This document shows, piece after piece, positions 41,267-49,539 of a stretch of DNA of 64,000 nucleotides. Within the stretch, counting starts at the first letter, position 1, and each line of letters begins with the position of its first letter. The notes under the pieces were generated by a model that worked only from the letters and a program-made list of their open reading frames with translations, was not told where the DNA came from and searched no databases. The DNA is from Massilia sp. BJB1822 (lineage in GTDB: Bacteria; Pseudomonadota; Gammaproteobacteria; Burkholderiales; Burkholderiaceae_D), in NCBI RefSeq assembly GCF_013369485.1, contig NZ_JABWEB010000017.1, positions 43,161 through 107,160 of the forward strand, given 5' to 3'. A program made the position numbers and the translations under genes.

Positions 41267-41617
41267 ATGCGCAGTCTCTGCCTTGTTTTGGCAATTGTCT
41301 CGGTCGCCATGGCCAGCCCCACTGCACTCGCAAACAAATACGTCCAGGACAAAGAGAAAACTTCACTGCCAGTCGCTGCTGCAACGTCCGTGCCGACACT
41401 GCAAGCCGAGGGCCAACCGCACGAAATGTCGCGCGAGGAAGAAAAGGCCGAGCCGGCGGAAGCCGACTATGCGGCACAGGATAACGATCCAAAGCATGCG
41501 CGCGACAATGCCGCCGAGCCGGTGCCGGAACCGTCCGGCTGGGCGCTGCTGCTGGCCGGCGCCTGCGTGATCGGCTTGGCGGCGGGTCGCCGCCGCGGCT
41601 CCGAACCCTTCCGCTGA
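41267..41617 (+). CDS. Short PEP-CTERM protein
   Basis: 116 aa from the ATG at 41267, where CCGGAG is a good SD. It has a signal peptide at about 1-22, then a strongly charged, disordered mature part (EMSREEEKAEPAEADYAAQD). The sorting signal is PVPEPSGWALLLAGACVIGL then AAGRRRGSEPFR, with PEP at 87-89. The mature portion is only about 60 residues, too small for an enzyme. The tail runs six residues past the basic cluster, slightly longer than usual. It is convergent with a Gfo/Idh/MocA oxidoreductase gene six bases away. Confidence 0.8.
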   Translation: MRSLCLVLAIVSVAMASPTALANKYVQDKEKTSLPVAAATSVPTLQAEGQPHEMSREEEKAEPAEADYAAQDNDPKHARDNAAEPVPEPSGWALLLAGACVIGLAAGRRRGSEPFR

Positions 41618-41623
41618 TCGTTC

Positions 41624-42619
41624 TTAAGCGCCCTGGCGGTCGGCAGGATAGACCACGCCGATCTGGGCGCGCATCGCATCCAGTACCCCCATCAGGGCCA
41701 CGCTTTCCGCCTGCGGCATGACCGGGCTTTCCAGCAGGCCGGCGCGCAGACAGCGGCTCACTTCCATGATTTCGTGCGCATAGCCATGGCCGATGCGCGG
41801 CAGTTGCTGCGTGCGGCCAGTACCGTCGCTCAGTTCGACCGTAATGCTTTCGGTGTTGTGGAAACGGCCATTCAAGCGCAAAAAGCCTTTGCTGCCGCAG
41901 ATCGTCAGCTCGGTCGGCGTGCGCGCGCGCAGGCTGCTGGTGCAAGTGCTCATGCCGCCATTCTTGTGGCGCAGGATGAAACTGGCCTGCACATCGACGC
42001 CGGTCGCTCCCAGCTCGCCGCTAGCCTGCACCGATTCCACCTCGCCCATGAGGAAAGCAGCGATCGATAAGGGATAAATGCCCAGGTCGAGCAGCGAACC
42101 GCCGCCCAGCGCGGGATTGAACAGGCGGTGCTCGGGACCGGCATCGGAAGCGAAGCCGAAATCGGCTTGCACGGTTGCAGGCTGGCCAATCTCGCCGCTG
42201 TCGACGATGCGCTTGGCTTCCAGCACGGCGGGTAGGAAGCGCGTCCACATCGCCTCCATCACGAACAGTTTTTTCTCGCGTGCCAGGGCGACGATGTCCT
42301 CGGCCTCGCGCCGGTTCACGGTAAAAGATTTTTCAACGAGGATGGGCTTGCCCGCATTCAGGCACATGAGGGCATCCGCATGGTGCATGGGATGCGGCGT
42401 GGCGAGGTACACCACATCGACCTCGGGATCGTCGGCCAGCGCCTGATAGCTGGCGTAGCTGCGCGCCACGCCATATTCGGCGGCGAAAGCGGCGGCATTG
42501 GCCTCGGTGCGCGAGGCTACAGCCACCAGCTCCACATCATTCACTTCAGTCAGCGCCTTGGCGAAGGCCTTGGCGATTTTGCCCGTGCCCAGTATGCCCC
42601 AACGGATAGCCTTGCTCAT
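41624..42619 (-). CDS. Gfo/Idh/MocA-family oxidoreductase
   Basis: 331 aa. The Rossmann fold begins RWGILGTGKIAKAFAKALTE, with the NAD(P)-binding GTGKIA. The family motif with the catalytic-site Lys is KPILVEKSFTVN, and the second domain contains GGGSLLDLGIYPLSIAAFLM. It resembles dihydrodiol/sugar dehydrogenases of the family, but the substrate cannot be fixed. It lies 28 bases after the DUF3025 gene on the same strand and so is likely the last gene of a pyrC-led transcript. Confidence 0.9.
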   Translation of the reverse strand: MSKAIRWGILGTGKIAKAFAKALTEVNDVELVAVASRTEANAAAFAAEYGVARSYASYQALADDPEVDVVYLATPHPMHHADALMCLNAGKPILVEKSFTVNRREAEDIVALAREKKLFVMEAMWTRFLPAVLEAKRIVDSGEIGQPATVQADFGFASDAGPEHRLFNPALGGGSLLDLGIYPLSIAAFLMGEVESVQASGELGATGVDVQASFILRHKNGGMSTCTSSLRARTPTELTICGSKGFLRLNGRFHNTESITVELSDGTGRTQQLPRIGHGYAHEIMEVSRCLRAGLLESPVMPQAESVALMGVLDAMRAQIGVVYPADRQGA

Positions 42620-42647
42620 GGTCTCGCTTTCTCCGCCAGGGCGGGGT

Positions 42648-43445
42648 TCAGGCTGCAGCCGTCCGCTTGGGACGGAAGACGGCAGCGTCGTTATAAAAAT
42701 CGTCGTCCTGCTGCGGCCACCAGCCGGGAATGCCCAGCACCGGCAGCGGCGTAAAGCCGGCGTTGCTCAAACCTTCCTGCTCCAGCGCGCGCGTTTCGCG
42801 CTCGTCGATCCAGACGCGGCGCGCAACCGGGTCCAATGCGAAGTAGCCATCGTCGGCCAACAGCACGCGGGTGTGGGCGGTGATGGCTTTATACGGCGCC
42901 ACCAGCTTTTCCATCAGCGCGTGGCCAAACAGCCAAACCTCGGCATCCGTGCCGAACATGGCGCAGCGCTCGACAAAGGCTTCGCGCCAGCGGTGATTGC
43001 GCAGGGCATCCACCAGGGCCGCGCCTTCAGCATTGTCGCGCACCACCAGCAGGGCCGAGTTCTCGTCGTAGATGGTGGCGGCGTCGCGCGCAGGACCACG
43101 CGATTTACCGACGCCGTCGCGCGCGATCTGCGCCGCCTGCAGAGCGTTCAACTGGCGTTTGATATGCGGGAAGGTCAGCCAGATCAGGCCATTGAAGAAG
43201 TCATGCAGATTGTCGCGGGTCGGCACGCCGCCGGTGGCGCCGATGAATTCTTCGTAGGCCGTGCCTTCCGGCAGCGCTGCTTGCGGCACGAAGGACAGCG
43301 GCAGGCCGAGATGGTTGCGCAGCCCCAGCGCACTGGCCTGGACACAGAAGGTGTCGACCACGCTGCTGCCGCTCAAGTCGCTGCGCGAGGCAGCGTCCCG
43401 CACCGAGGCGTACCAAGGGCGGGACCAGTCGATGTCAGCGAACAC
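42648..43445 (-). CDS. DUF3025 family protein
   Basis: 265 aa from a GTG at 43445 that directly abuts the pyrC stop codon. Recognisable features are FADIDWSRPWYASVRDAASR at the start and RDNLHDFFNGLIWLTFPHIK in the middle (a DNLHDxFNGLIWLxFP core I associate with DUF3025). No catalytic motif, signal or membrane helix is seen, and the function is unknown. The zero-base spacing to pyrC shows they are co-transcribed and probably coupled. Confidence 0.88.
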   Translation of the reverse strand: MFADIDWSRPWYASVRDAASRSDLSGSSVVDTFCVQASALGLRNHLGLPLSFVPQAALPEGTAYEEFIGATGGVPTRDNLHDFFNGLIWLTFPHIKRQLNALQAAQIARDGVGKSRGPARDAATIYDENSALLVVRDNAEGAALVDALRNHRWREAFVERCAMFGTDAEVWLFGHALMEKLVAPYKAITAHTRVLLADDGYFALDPVARRVWIDERETRALEQEGLSNAGFTPLPVLGIPGWWPQQDDDFYNDAAVFRPKRTAAA

Positions 43446-44495
43446 TTACGCCATTTTCCAGTTGATCGTTTCACCGGCGTTCAACGGCACGATTTCCTGG
43501 TCGCCGAAAGGCAGGGTTTCAGGCAGCGTCCATTGTTCGCGCTTGAGGGTGATGGTGTCGGTGTTGGGCGGCAGGCCGTAGAAAGCCGGGCCATTCAGGC
43601 TGGCAAAGGCTTCCAGCTTGTCCAGCGCGCCGGCGCGTTCGAAGGCTTCGGCGTACAGTTCCATCGCGTGCAGGGCGGTGTAGCAGCCGGCGCAGCCGCA
43701 GGCCGCTTCCTTCGCGCCCTTGGCGTGCGGCGCGGAATCCGTGCCGAGGAAGAAACGCTCGTCGCCGCTAGTCGCTGCAGTCACCAGCGCCAGGCGGTGT
43801 TCTTCGCGCTTCAGCACCGGCAGGCAGTAGTAGTGCGGGCGGATGCCGCCTTTGAAGATCTCGTTGCGGTTGTACAGCAGGTGGTGCGGGGTGATGGTGG
43901 CCGCAATCGGGCCTTCCGCCTCGGCCACGTACTGCGCCGCGTCCTTGGTGGTGATGTGTTCGAAAACGATGTTCAGGGCCGGGAAGTCGCGGCGCAGCGG
44001 GCGCATCACGCGCTCGATGAAGACAGCTTCGCGGTCGAACAGGTCGATATCCTGGTCGGTGACTTCACCATGCACCAGGAAAGGCATGCCCACTTCCTGC
44101 ATCGCTTCCAGCACCTTGTAGCAGTTGGCCAGATCGGTCACGCCAGCATCGGAATTGGTGGTGGCGCCGGCCGGATAGAGTTTGACGGCGTGCACGATGC
44201 CGCTTTCCTGGGCGCGCAGAATCTCTTCCGGCGAGGTGTTATTGGTCAGGTAGAGCGTCATCAGCGGCTCGAACTGCAGGCCTTGCGGCAGAGCGTCGAC
44301 AATGCGCTGGCGGTAGGCCTCGGCCGCCGCCACGGTGGTCACGGGCGGTTTCAGATTCGGCATCACAATGGCGCGGGCAAACTGGCGCGCGCTGTGCGGC
44401 AGCACGCTGGCCATGGTGGCGCCGTCGCGCAGGTGCAAATGCCAGTCGTCTGGGCGGATAATGGTCAGGCTGGAGGGGGCGTCGAATTGGGACAT
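43446..44495 (-). CDS. pyrC: Dihydroorotase
   Basis: 349 aa, matching the E. coli PyrC length (class II). It closes carbamoyl-aspartate to dihydroorotate in pyrimidine synthesis. Zinc ligands are in RPDDWHLHLRDGATM (His19, His21). The bridging, carbamylated Lys is in GIVHAVKLYPAG, and further ligands are in PFLVHGEV and NIVFEHITT; the last Asp is in GTDSAPHAKGAKE. I chose the ATG at 44495 (MSQFDAP) over one four codons upstream. Confidence 0.96.
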   Translation of the reverse strand: MSQFDAPSSLTIIRPDDWHLHLRDGATMASVLPHSARQFARAIVMPNLKPPVTTVAAAEAYRQRIVDALPQGLQFEPLMTLYLTNNTSPEEILRAQESGIVHAVKLYPAGATTNSDAGVTDLANCYKVLEAMQEVGMPFLVHGEVTDQDIDLFDREAVFIERVMRPLRRDFPALNIVFEHITTKDAAQYVAEAEGPIAATITPHHLLYNRNEIFKGGIRPHYYCLPVLKREEHRLALVTAATSGDERFFLGTDSAPHAKGAKEAACGCAGCYTALHAMELYAEAFERAGALDKLEAFASLNGPAFYGLPPNTDTITLKREQWTLPETLPFGDQEIVPLNAGETINWKMA

Positions 44496-44568
44496 GGCGG
44501 CTCTCATATTGCGGATGCCGGTATTTTACCTGCTGCCCGCCCGCATGCCCCCAGCCTTCAGTAAATGC

Positions 44569-44597
44569 TTGACGAAATGTACACAAAAGCGTAGGTT
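44569..44597 (+). promoter_or_regulatory. Promoter and YefM-type operator candidate
   Basis: TTGACG (44569-44574) and TAGGTT (44592-44597) are 17 bases apart. The palindrome TGTACA at 44578-44583 lies between them. TGTACA is the core hexamer bound by E. coli YefM, and the gene downstream is a YefM-like antitoxin. Confidence 0.5.
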
Positions 44598-44622
44598 TTC
44601 GTCTAAAAAAGGGGGGGACTTT

Positions 44623-44853
44623 ATGACCATACTTTCGGCAAGCGCGGCGCGCGCCAGCCTATACCGACTGATCGACGAAGCGGCCCAGAGCCATATGCCG
44701 ATCACCATCACCGGCAAGCGCAATAGCGCCGTGCTGCTCTCGGTGCAGGACTGGATGGCGATTCAGGAAACGCTGCGCCAGCTATCGGCCGCCGCGGGCA
44801 AGGCGCCGCCCGCCGCCGAGGATTTGCCGACCACGGGCCAGGCTAGCGGATGA
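44623..44853 (+). CDS. Orphan YefM/Phd-type antitoxin
   Basis: 76 aa. The YefM/Phd start MTILSASAARASLYRLIDEA is followed by SHMPITITGKRNSAVLLSVQ, then DWMAIQETLRQL, the conserved DNA-binding and dimer core. The C-terminal toxin-binding tail is short and Ala/Pro-rich, unlike normal YefM tails. No YoeB-like toxin follows: the gene overlaps the 3' end of the convergent gltK by 11 bases. A run of seven G gives an SD. It is probably a solitary relic or regulator, with its own TGTACA operator preserved upstream. Confidence 0.8.
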   Translation: MTILSASAARASLYRLIDEAAQSHMPITITGKRNSAVLLSVQDWMAIQETLRQLSAAAGKAPPAAEDLPTTGQASG

Positions 44854-45535
44854 TGGCGACGCGCGCCTGCAGGCGGCGCGCCAGCCAGGACAGGCCGCAG
44901 CACAGCAGCAGATAGACCAGGGCCACGAACACATACATCTCCACCAGCCGTCCGTCGCGCTGGGCGATCTTGCTCGCCGCGCCGACGAAATCCGGCACCG
45001 ACAGCACGTACACCAGGGACACATCCTGGAACAGCACAATAGTCTGCGTCAGCAGCACCGGCAGCATATTGCGGAAAGCCTGGGGCAGCACGATCAGCCA
45101 CATGGTCTGCCAGTAACCCATGCCCAGCGCCTGCGCCGCATGCAGCTGGCCGCGCGAAATAGCCTGTATGCCGCCGCGCATGATCTCGCAGTAGTAAGCC
45201 GCCTGGAACAGGATGAAAGTGATCAGCGCCGACAGGAAGGTGCCCACCTTCACCGGTTCGGCAGCGCCGATCAGCCAGGCCGCCACATACGGCACCAGGA
45301 AGTAGAACCAGAAGATCACCAGCACCAGCGGCACGGCGCGGATCAGGTTCACATAAGTGGCGGCCAGCAATGCAACGGGCTTGAAGCTGGACAGGCGCCC
45401 CAGCGCCAGCAAGGTGCCGAGCGCCACGCCGCCCAGCATGGACAGCACCGTCAGCTCCAGCGTGAACACCATCCCTGTACGGAACAGGTAAAGCCAGGAG
45501 CGCGCGATCACATCGAAATCGAACTGGGAGAACAT
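44843..45535 (-). CDS. gltK: Glutamate/aspartate ABC transporter permease, GltK-like
   Basis: 230 aa polar-amino-acid permease with five helices. It starts MFSQFDFDVIARSWLYLFRT and has the HisM/GlnP-type EAA loop around HAAQALGMGYWQTMWLIVLP. The ATG overlaps the gltJ stop (TGATG), so the pair is coupled. It forms the membrane channel with GltJ. It is last in the row gltL-gltI-gltJ-gltK and ends over the 3' end of the orphan antitoxin gene. Confidence 0.92.
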   Translation of the reverse strand: MFSQFDFDVIARSWLYLFRTGMVFTLELTVLSMLGGVALGTLLALGRLSSFKPVALLAATYVNLIRAVPLVLVIFWFYFLVPYVAAWLIGAAEPVKVGTFLSALITFILFQAAYYCEIMRGGIQAISRGQLHAAQALGMGYWQTMWLIVLPQAFRNMLPVLLTQTIVLFQDVSLVYVLSVPDFVGAASKIAQRDGRLVEMYVFVALVYLLLCCGLSWLARRLQARVAIIR

Positions 45536-46275
45536 CAGCGCCCTCCCCCGCTCGCCAAGGTGCCAGGCAGCGCCAGCCGCCGCTCCAGCCAAGCCATGCC
45601 AGCCACCACCACGATATTCACCAGCACGTAGATCAGGGTGGCGGCGGAAAAAGCTTCAAACACCTGGAAGGAAAATTCCTGCACGGCGCGCGCGCTGGCG
45701 GTCAGCTCCATCAGGCCAATGGTCAGGGCCACGGAACTGTTCTTGATGATGTTGAGGAATTCGCTGGTCAGCGGCGGCAGGATGATGCGCAGCGCCAGCG
45801 GCAGCAGCACGTGGCGATAAGTCTGCCGCCGCGTCAGGCCCAGGGCCAGCGCCGCCAGCTTCTGGCCGCCCGCCAGCGCTTCGATGCCCGCTGTGACCTG
45901 CACCGCCACCCGCGCCGACGTAAAGAAGCCGAGACAGACCACGGCCGTCAGGAAAGGCGCATTCGGCAGCGCCTTCAGCCAATCGCCCGCCGCGCGCGGC
46001 AGCAGTTCGGGCACGACGAAGAACCACAGGAACATCTGCACCAGCAGCGGAATATTGCGGAACAGCTCCACATAGGCCGTGCCGGCGCGGCGCAGCCAGG
46101 GGCTGGGCAAGGTGCGCAGCACGCCCACCAGCATGCCCAAGGCCAGCGCCATGACCCAGCCGGCCAGCGAGGCCGCCAGCGTCCACGCCAGGCCGGACAT
46201 CAGCGTATCCCAATAGGTATGCACGCCGTCCGGCGACAGTTCGCGGAAGATGGCCCAGTTCCAGTTGTAGTGCAT
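45535..46275 (-). CDS. gltJ: Glutamate/aspartate ABC transporter permease, GltJ-like
   Basis: 246 aa. It has the GltJ start MHYNWNWAIFRELSPDGVHT, five helices and the EAA loop LAALALGLTRRQTYRHVLLP. The segment VELFRNIPLLVQMFLWFFVV is typical of the polar amino acid permeases. It forms the heterodimeric channel with GltK, and its stop codon overlaps the gltK start. The gene starts 15 bases after gltI. Confidence 0.93.
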   Translation of the reverse strand: MHYNWNWAIFRELSPDGVHTYWDTLMSGLAWTLAASLAGWVMALALGMLVGVLRTLPSPWLRRAGTAYVELFRNIPLLVQMFLWFFVVPELLPRAAGDWLKALPNAPFLTAVVCLGFFTSARVAVQVTAGIEALAGGQKLAALALGLTRRQTYRHVLLPLALRIILPPLTSEFLNIIKNSSVALTIGLMELTASARAVQEFSFQVFEAFSAATLIYVLVNIVVVAGMAWLERRLALPGTLASGGGR

Positions 46276-46290
46276 GGCGGCGGGCCAGGC

Positions 46291-47232
46291 TTACTTCTTG
46301 GTGGCGGCTTTCTGCGCCGGCGGCACGGCCGCGTAGGCCGCCGGATCGGGCGAATCGGTGGGTTTGGCCAGCACCGCCTTGAGCTGCGGCGGCATGGGGA
46401 AGTTCAGATTGATGCCCTTGGGCGGAATGGGACTCATGAACCACTTGTTGTAAATGCGCTGGATATCGTCCGACTGATACAGCCGGGTCAAAGCCGCATC
46501 CACCGCCTGCTTGAAGGGTACATCCTCGCGGCGCAGCATGATGCCATAAGGTTCGACCGACAGCGCCTCGGCGGTGATCTGGAACTCGGACGGGTTGCGC
46601 GCACTCGCCACCTGGGCCGCCAGCAGGATATCGTCATTGGCTTCGGCGGCGGCGCGGCCGGTTTCCATCATCAGGAAGGATTCCGGGTGATCCTTGCCGA
46701 CCACGATATTCATGCCCAGCTTCTGCTCGTTGTTCAGAATCGTCATCTGCTTGAGCGTGGTGGTGCCGGCGGTCGATACCAGGGTCTTGCCCCGCATATC
46801 GGCCAGCGATTTGATATTCGACGACTTCTTCGCCAGCAGGCGGTTGGCGATGACGAACATGGTGGGCGCGAAGGCCACCTGCTTCTGGCGCTCCGCATTA
46901 TTGGTGGTGGAACCACATTCCAGGTCGATGGTGCCGTTTGCCATCAGCGGGATGCGGTTGGCCGAAGTCACGGGATTCATCACCACCTTCACATCGGTCA
47001 TGCCCAGCTGCTTCTGCACATGGACCACAATCTTCATGCACAGGTCCACCGAGTAGCCCTGGTATTGCTGCTTATCGTCCAGATAGGAGAAAGGCACGGA
47101 GCCATCGCGCACGCCCAGCGTGATCTGGCCTGTGCGCTTGATTTTGGCGAGGGTGCCGGTGAGTTCCTGGGCGCTGGCCGTGGCGGCGCAGCAGGCGATG
47201 GACAGCAGGGCAAACAGTCTGGTCAAGGTCAT
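46291..47232 (-). CDS. gltI: Glutamate/aspartate periplasmic binding protein, GltI-like
   Basis: 313 aa. A signal peptide (MTLTRLFALLSIACCAATAS, cleavage near 21) precedes a solute-binding family 3 protein with GTLAKIKRTGQITLGVRDGS, the ligand-pocket region NRIPLMANGTIDLECGSTTN and the lobe-2 segment STAGTTTLKQMTILN. It should deliver glutamate/aspartate to GltJK. The C-terminal 30 residues are a Pro/Ala/Lys-rich extension beyond the usual end. It lies 103 bases after gltL, a larger gap than elsewhere in the operon. Confidence 0.93.
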   Translation of the reverse strand: MTLTRLFALLSIACCAATASAQELTGTLAKIKRTGQITLGVRDGSVPFSYLDDKQQYQGYSVDLCMKIVVHVQKQLGMTDVKVVMNPVTSANRIPLMANGTIDLECGSTTNNAERQKQVAFAPTMFVIANRLLAKKSSNIKSLADMRGKTLVSTAGTTTLKQMTILNNEQKLGMNIVVGKDHPESFLMMETGRAAAEANDDILLAAQVASARNPSEFQITAEALSVEPYGIMLRREDVPFKQAVDAALTRLYQSDDIQRIYNKWFMSPIPPKGINLNFPMPPQLKAVLAKPTDSPDPAAYAAVPPAQKAATKK

Positions 47233-47335
47233 GATTCCTCCGCAAAGAAAAAATGCACCAACACTTAGCAGCTCGCTACGGCAACCCTACAGCTTGAACC
47301 GGATTCAGTTCCGGCGGAATTTCAGTGAATCGCAT

Positions 47336-48061
47336 TTAATGGATGATACGCGCAAGGAAGTCGCGGGCGCGCTCGGAACGCGGCGCGCCGAAAAATTCAT
47401 CCTTGCTGCAGTCTTCCAGGATATGGCCCTTGTCCATGAAGACCACGCGGTTAGCCACCTTGCGCGCAAAGCCCATTTCGTGGGTGACCACCATCATGGT
47501 CATGCCCTCCTGGGCCAGGCCCACCATCACATCGAGCACCTCGTTGATCATTTCCGGATCGAGGGCGGAAGTCGGCTCGTCGAACAGCATGGCGATCGGG
47601 TCCATCGACAGGGCGCGCGCGATCGCCACCCGCTGCTGCTGGCCGCCGGACAGCTGATTCGGGAATTTATCCTGCTGCGACAGCAGGCCGACCCGGTCCA
47701 GATACTTCAGGCCACGGGCATTGGCCTCGTCCTGGCTGCGCCCCAGCACCTTGACCTGGCCCAGGGTCAGGTTCTCGCGCACAGAAAGATGGGGGAACAA
47801 TTCGAAATTCTGGAATACCATGCCGATGCGCGCGCGCAGGGCCGGCAAATTGGTGCCGGGCGCGCCGACCGATATGCCATCGACAATAATTTCACCTTTC
47901 TGGAAGGGTTCCAGGCCGTTGACGGTTTTTATCAGGGTTGATTTTCCCGAACCGGAAGGGCCGCAAATGACCATCACATCGCCCTTGGCGACACTGGTGC
48001 TGCACTCTGAGAGCACCTGGAAATGGCCATACCACTTGCTTAGGTTTTTTATATCGATCAT
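47336..48061 (-). CDS. gltL: Glutamate/aspartate ABC transporter ATP-binding protein, GltL-like
   Basis: 241 aa, the GltL length. Walker A is GPSGSGKST, the Q-loop is in VFQNFELFPHLSV, the signature is LSGGQQQRVAIARAL, and Walker B MLFDEPTSALD follows. The ATG at 48061 (MIDIKNLSKWYGHF) is chosen because GGAGGT precedes it and homologues start here; a GTG six codons upstream is open. The ATPase gene is first in this operon, whereas in E. coli it is last. It is divergent from a DAACS symporter gene. Confidence 0.94.
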   Translation of the reverse strand: MIDIKNLSKWYGHFQVLSECSTSVAKGDVMVICGPSGSGKSTLIKTVNGLEPFQKGEIIVDGISVGAPGTNLPALRARIGMVFQNFELFPHLSVRENLTLGQVKVLGRSQDEANARGLKYLDRVGLLSQQDKFPNQLSGGQQQRVAIARALSMDPIAMLFDEPTSALDPEMINEVLDVMVGLAQEGMTMMVVTHEMGFARKVANRVVFMDKGHILEDCSKDEFFGAPRSERARDFLARIIH

Positions 48062-48204
48062 CGGCGCCCACACCTCCACGCTTGCTTGACAGTGCCCCTG
48101 ACGACAAGGATACTGCGGAACTTGCTTATAAATTCACCATTCTAACGGCATTCTGGCCGCTGTTATCCACAGCCGGCTAGACACTACCACAGGATAACTC
48201 CTTT

Positions 48205-49467
48205 ATGAAAAATCAAAACCGCCTGACTACTTATATTCTGGTCAGCCTGGTGCTGGGCATCGCAGCCGGCTACATCGCCAATGTGACGCTGGCCAATCCG
48301 GCCGGCTTCGCGGACACCATGTCGCTGATCACGACCCTCTTCCTGCGCCTGATCAAAATGATCATTGCGCCCTTGGTCTTCTCCACCCTGGTGGTCGGCA
48401 TTGCCCGCATGGGTGACGCTTCGGAAGTGGGCCGCATCGGCATCAAGACCCTGGGCTGGTTCTTCGTCGCCTCGCTGCTGTCGCTGACCCTGGGCCTGAT
48501 CATGGTCAACCTGTTCCGCCCCGGCGACGCCCTGGTCGGCCACCTGCCGGCCACCACCGCCGCAGCATCCGGCCTGGCCACCACCAGCCTGTCGCTGAAA
48601 GAGTTCATCACCCACCTGGTGCCATCCTCCATCATCGACGGCATGGCCAAGAACGAAATCCTGCAGATCGTGGTGTTCTCCCTGTTCTTCGGCACCGCCG
48701 CTGCTGCTGTCGGCCCGAAATCGGAGCCGCTGGTGGACGCAGTGGACGGCATCGCCCACATCATGCTGAAGGTAACCGGCTATGTGATGCGCTTCGCACC
48801 GCTGGCCGTATTCGCCGCCGTTGCCGGCACCATCGCCAAGAGCGGTCTGGGCGTGCTGCAGACCTATGGCGTGTTCATGGCCGAGTTCTACCTGAGCATC
48901 GCCGTGCTGTGGGGTGTGCTGATCTTCATCGGCTTCCTCTTCCTCGGCAAGCGCATCGGCCGCCTGATCAGCGAACTGCGCGGCCCATCGCTGCTGGCCT
49001 TCTCCACCGCTTCGAGCGAAGCGGCCTTCCCGAAAACCCTGGAAGGTCTGGAACGTTTCGGCGTGCGCAACCGCATTGCCGCCTTCGTGCTGCCAATCGG
49101 CTACTCCTTCAATCTGGACGGCTCGATGATGTACTGCACCTTCGCCGCCGTGTTCATCGCCCAGGCCTACGGCATTGAAATGTCGCTTGGCACCCAGATG
49201 ACCATGATGGCCGTGCTGATGCTGACCTCCAAAGGCATTGCCGGCGTGCCGCGCGCCTCGCTGGTGGTGATCGCCGCCACCCTGTCGCAGTTCAATATTC
49301 CGGAAGCCGGCCTGGTGCTGCTGCTCGGCATCGACCACTTCCTCGACATGGCCCGTTCCGCCACCAACGTCATCGGCAACGGCATCGCCGCCGCCGTCGT
49401 CGCCAAATGGGAAGGCGAGCTCACCGACCCGATCGACAAAGAACTGGCCGACACCCCCCTGCCCTGA
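48205..49467 (+). CDS. DAACS-family dicarboxylate/amino acid:cation symporter
   Basis: 420 aa. The transport core of the GltP/DctA family is visible: FLRLIKMIIAPLVFSTLVVG, the HP1 serine-rich loop FSTASSEAAFPKTLEGLERF, the helix 7 motif GYSFNLDGSMMYCTFAAVF and the HP2/helix 8 end GIDHFLDMARSATNVIGNGI. It is an inner-membrane importer of glutamate/aspartate or C4-dicarboxylates coupled to protons or sodium. The NLDGS in place of NMDG is common in dicarboxylate members. It is divergent from the glutamate ABC importer, which favours shared regulation, and is followed by a good terminator. Confidence 0.92.
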   Translation: MKNQNRLTTYILVSLVLGIAAGYIANVTLANPAGFADTMSLITTLFLRLIKMIIAPLVFSTLVVGIARMGDASEVGRIGIKTLGWFFVASLLSLTLGLIMVNLFRPGDALVGHLPATTAAASGLATTSLSLKEFITHLVPSSIIDGMAKNEILQIVVFSLFFGTAAAAVGPKSEPLVDAVDGIAHIMLKVTGYVMRFAPLAVFAAVAGTIAKSGLGVLQTYGVFMAEFYLSIAVLWGVLIFIGFLFLGKRIGRLISELRGPSLLAFSTASSEAAFPKTLEGLERFGVRNRIAAFVLPIGYSFNLDGSMMYCTFAAVFIAQAYGIEMSLGTQMTMMAVLMLTSKGIAGVPRASLVVIAATLSQFNIPEAGLVLLLGIDHFLDMARSATNVIGNGIAAAVVAKWEGELTDPIDKELADTPLP

Positions 49468-49484
49468 TCCCCAGGCGCCCAAGC

Positions 49485-49516
49485 AAAAATGGCTTCCCCC
49501 CGGAAGCCATTTTTTT
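49485..49516. terminator. Bidirectional intrinsic terminator
   Basis: AAAAATGGCTTCC pairs with GGAAGCCATTTTT around CCCC. It has A- and T-runs on both sides and ends both the symporter gene and the convergent ABC exporter gene. Confidence 0.92.
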
Positions 49517-49539
49517 CGTCCCCACATCCGGTGGGTTGA

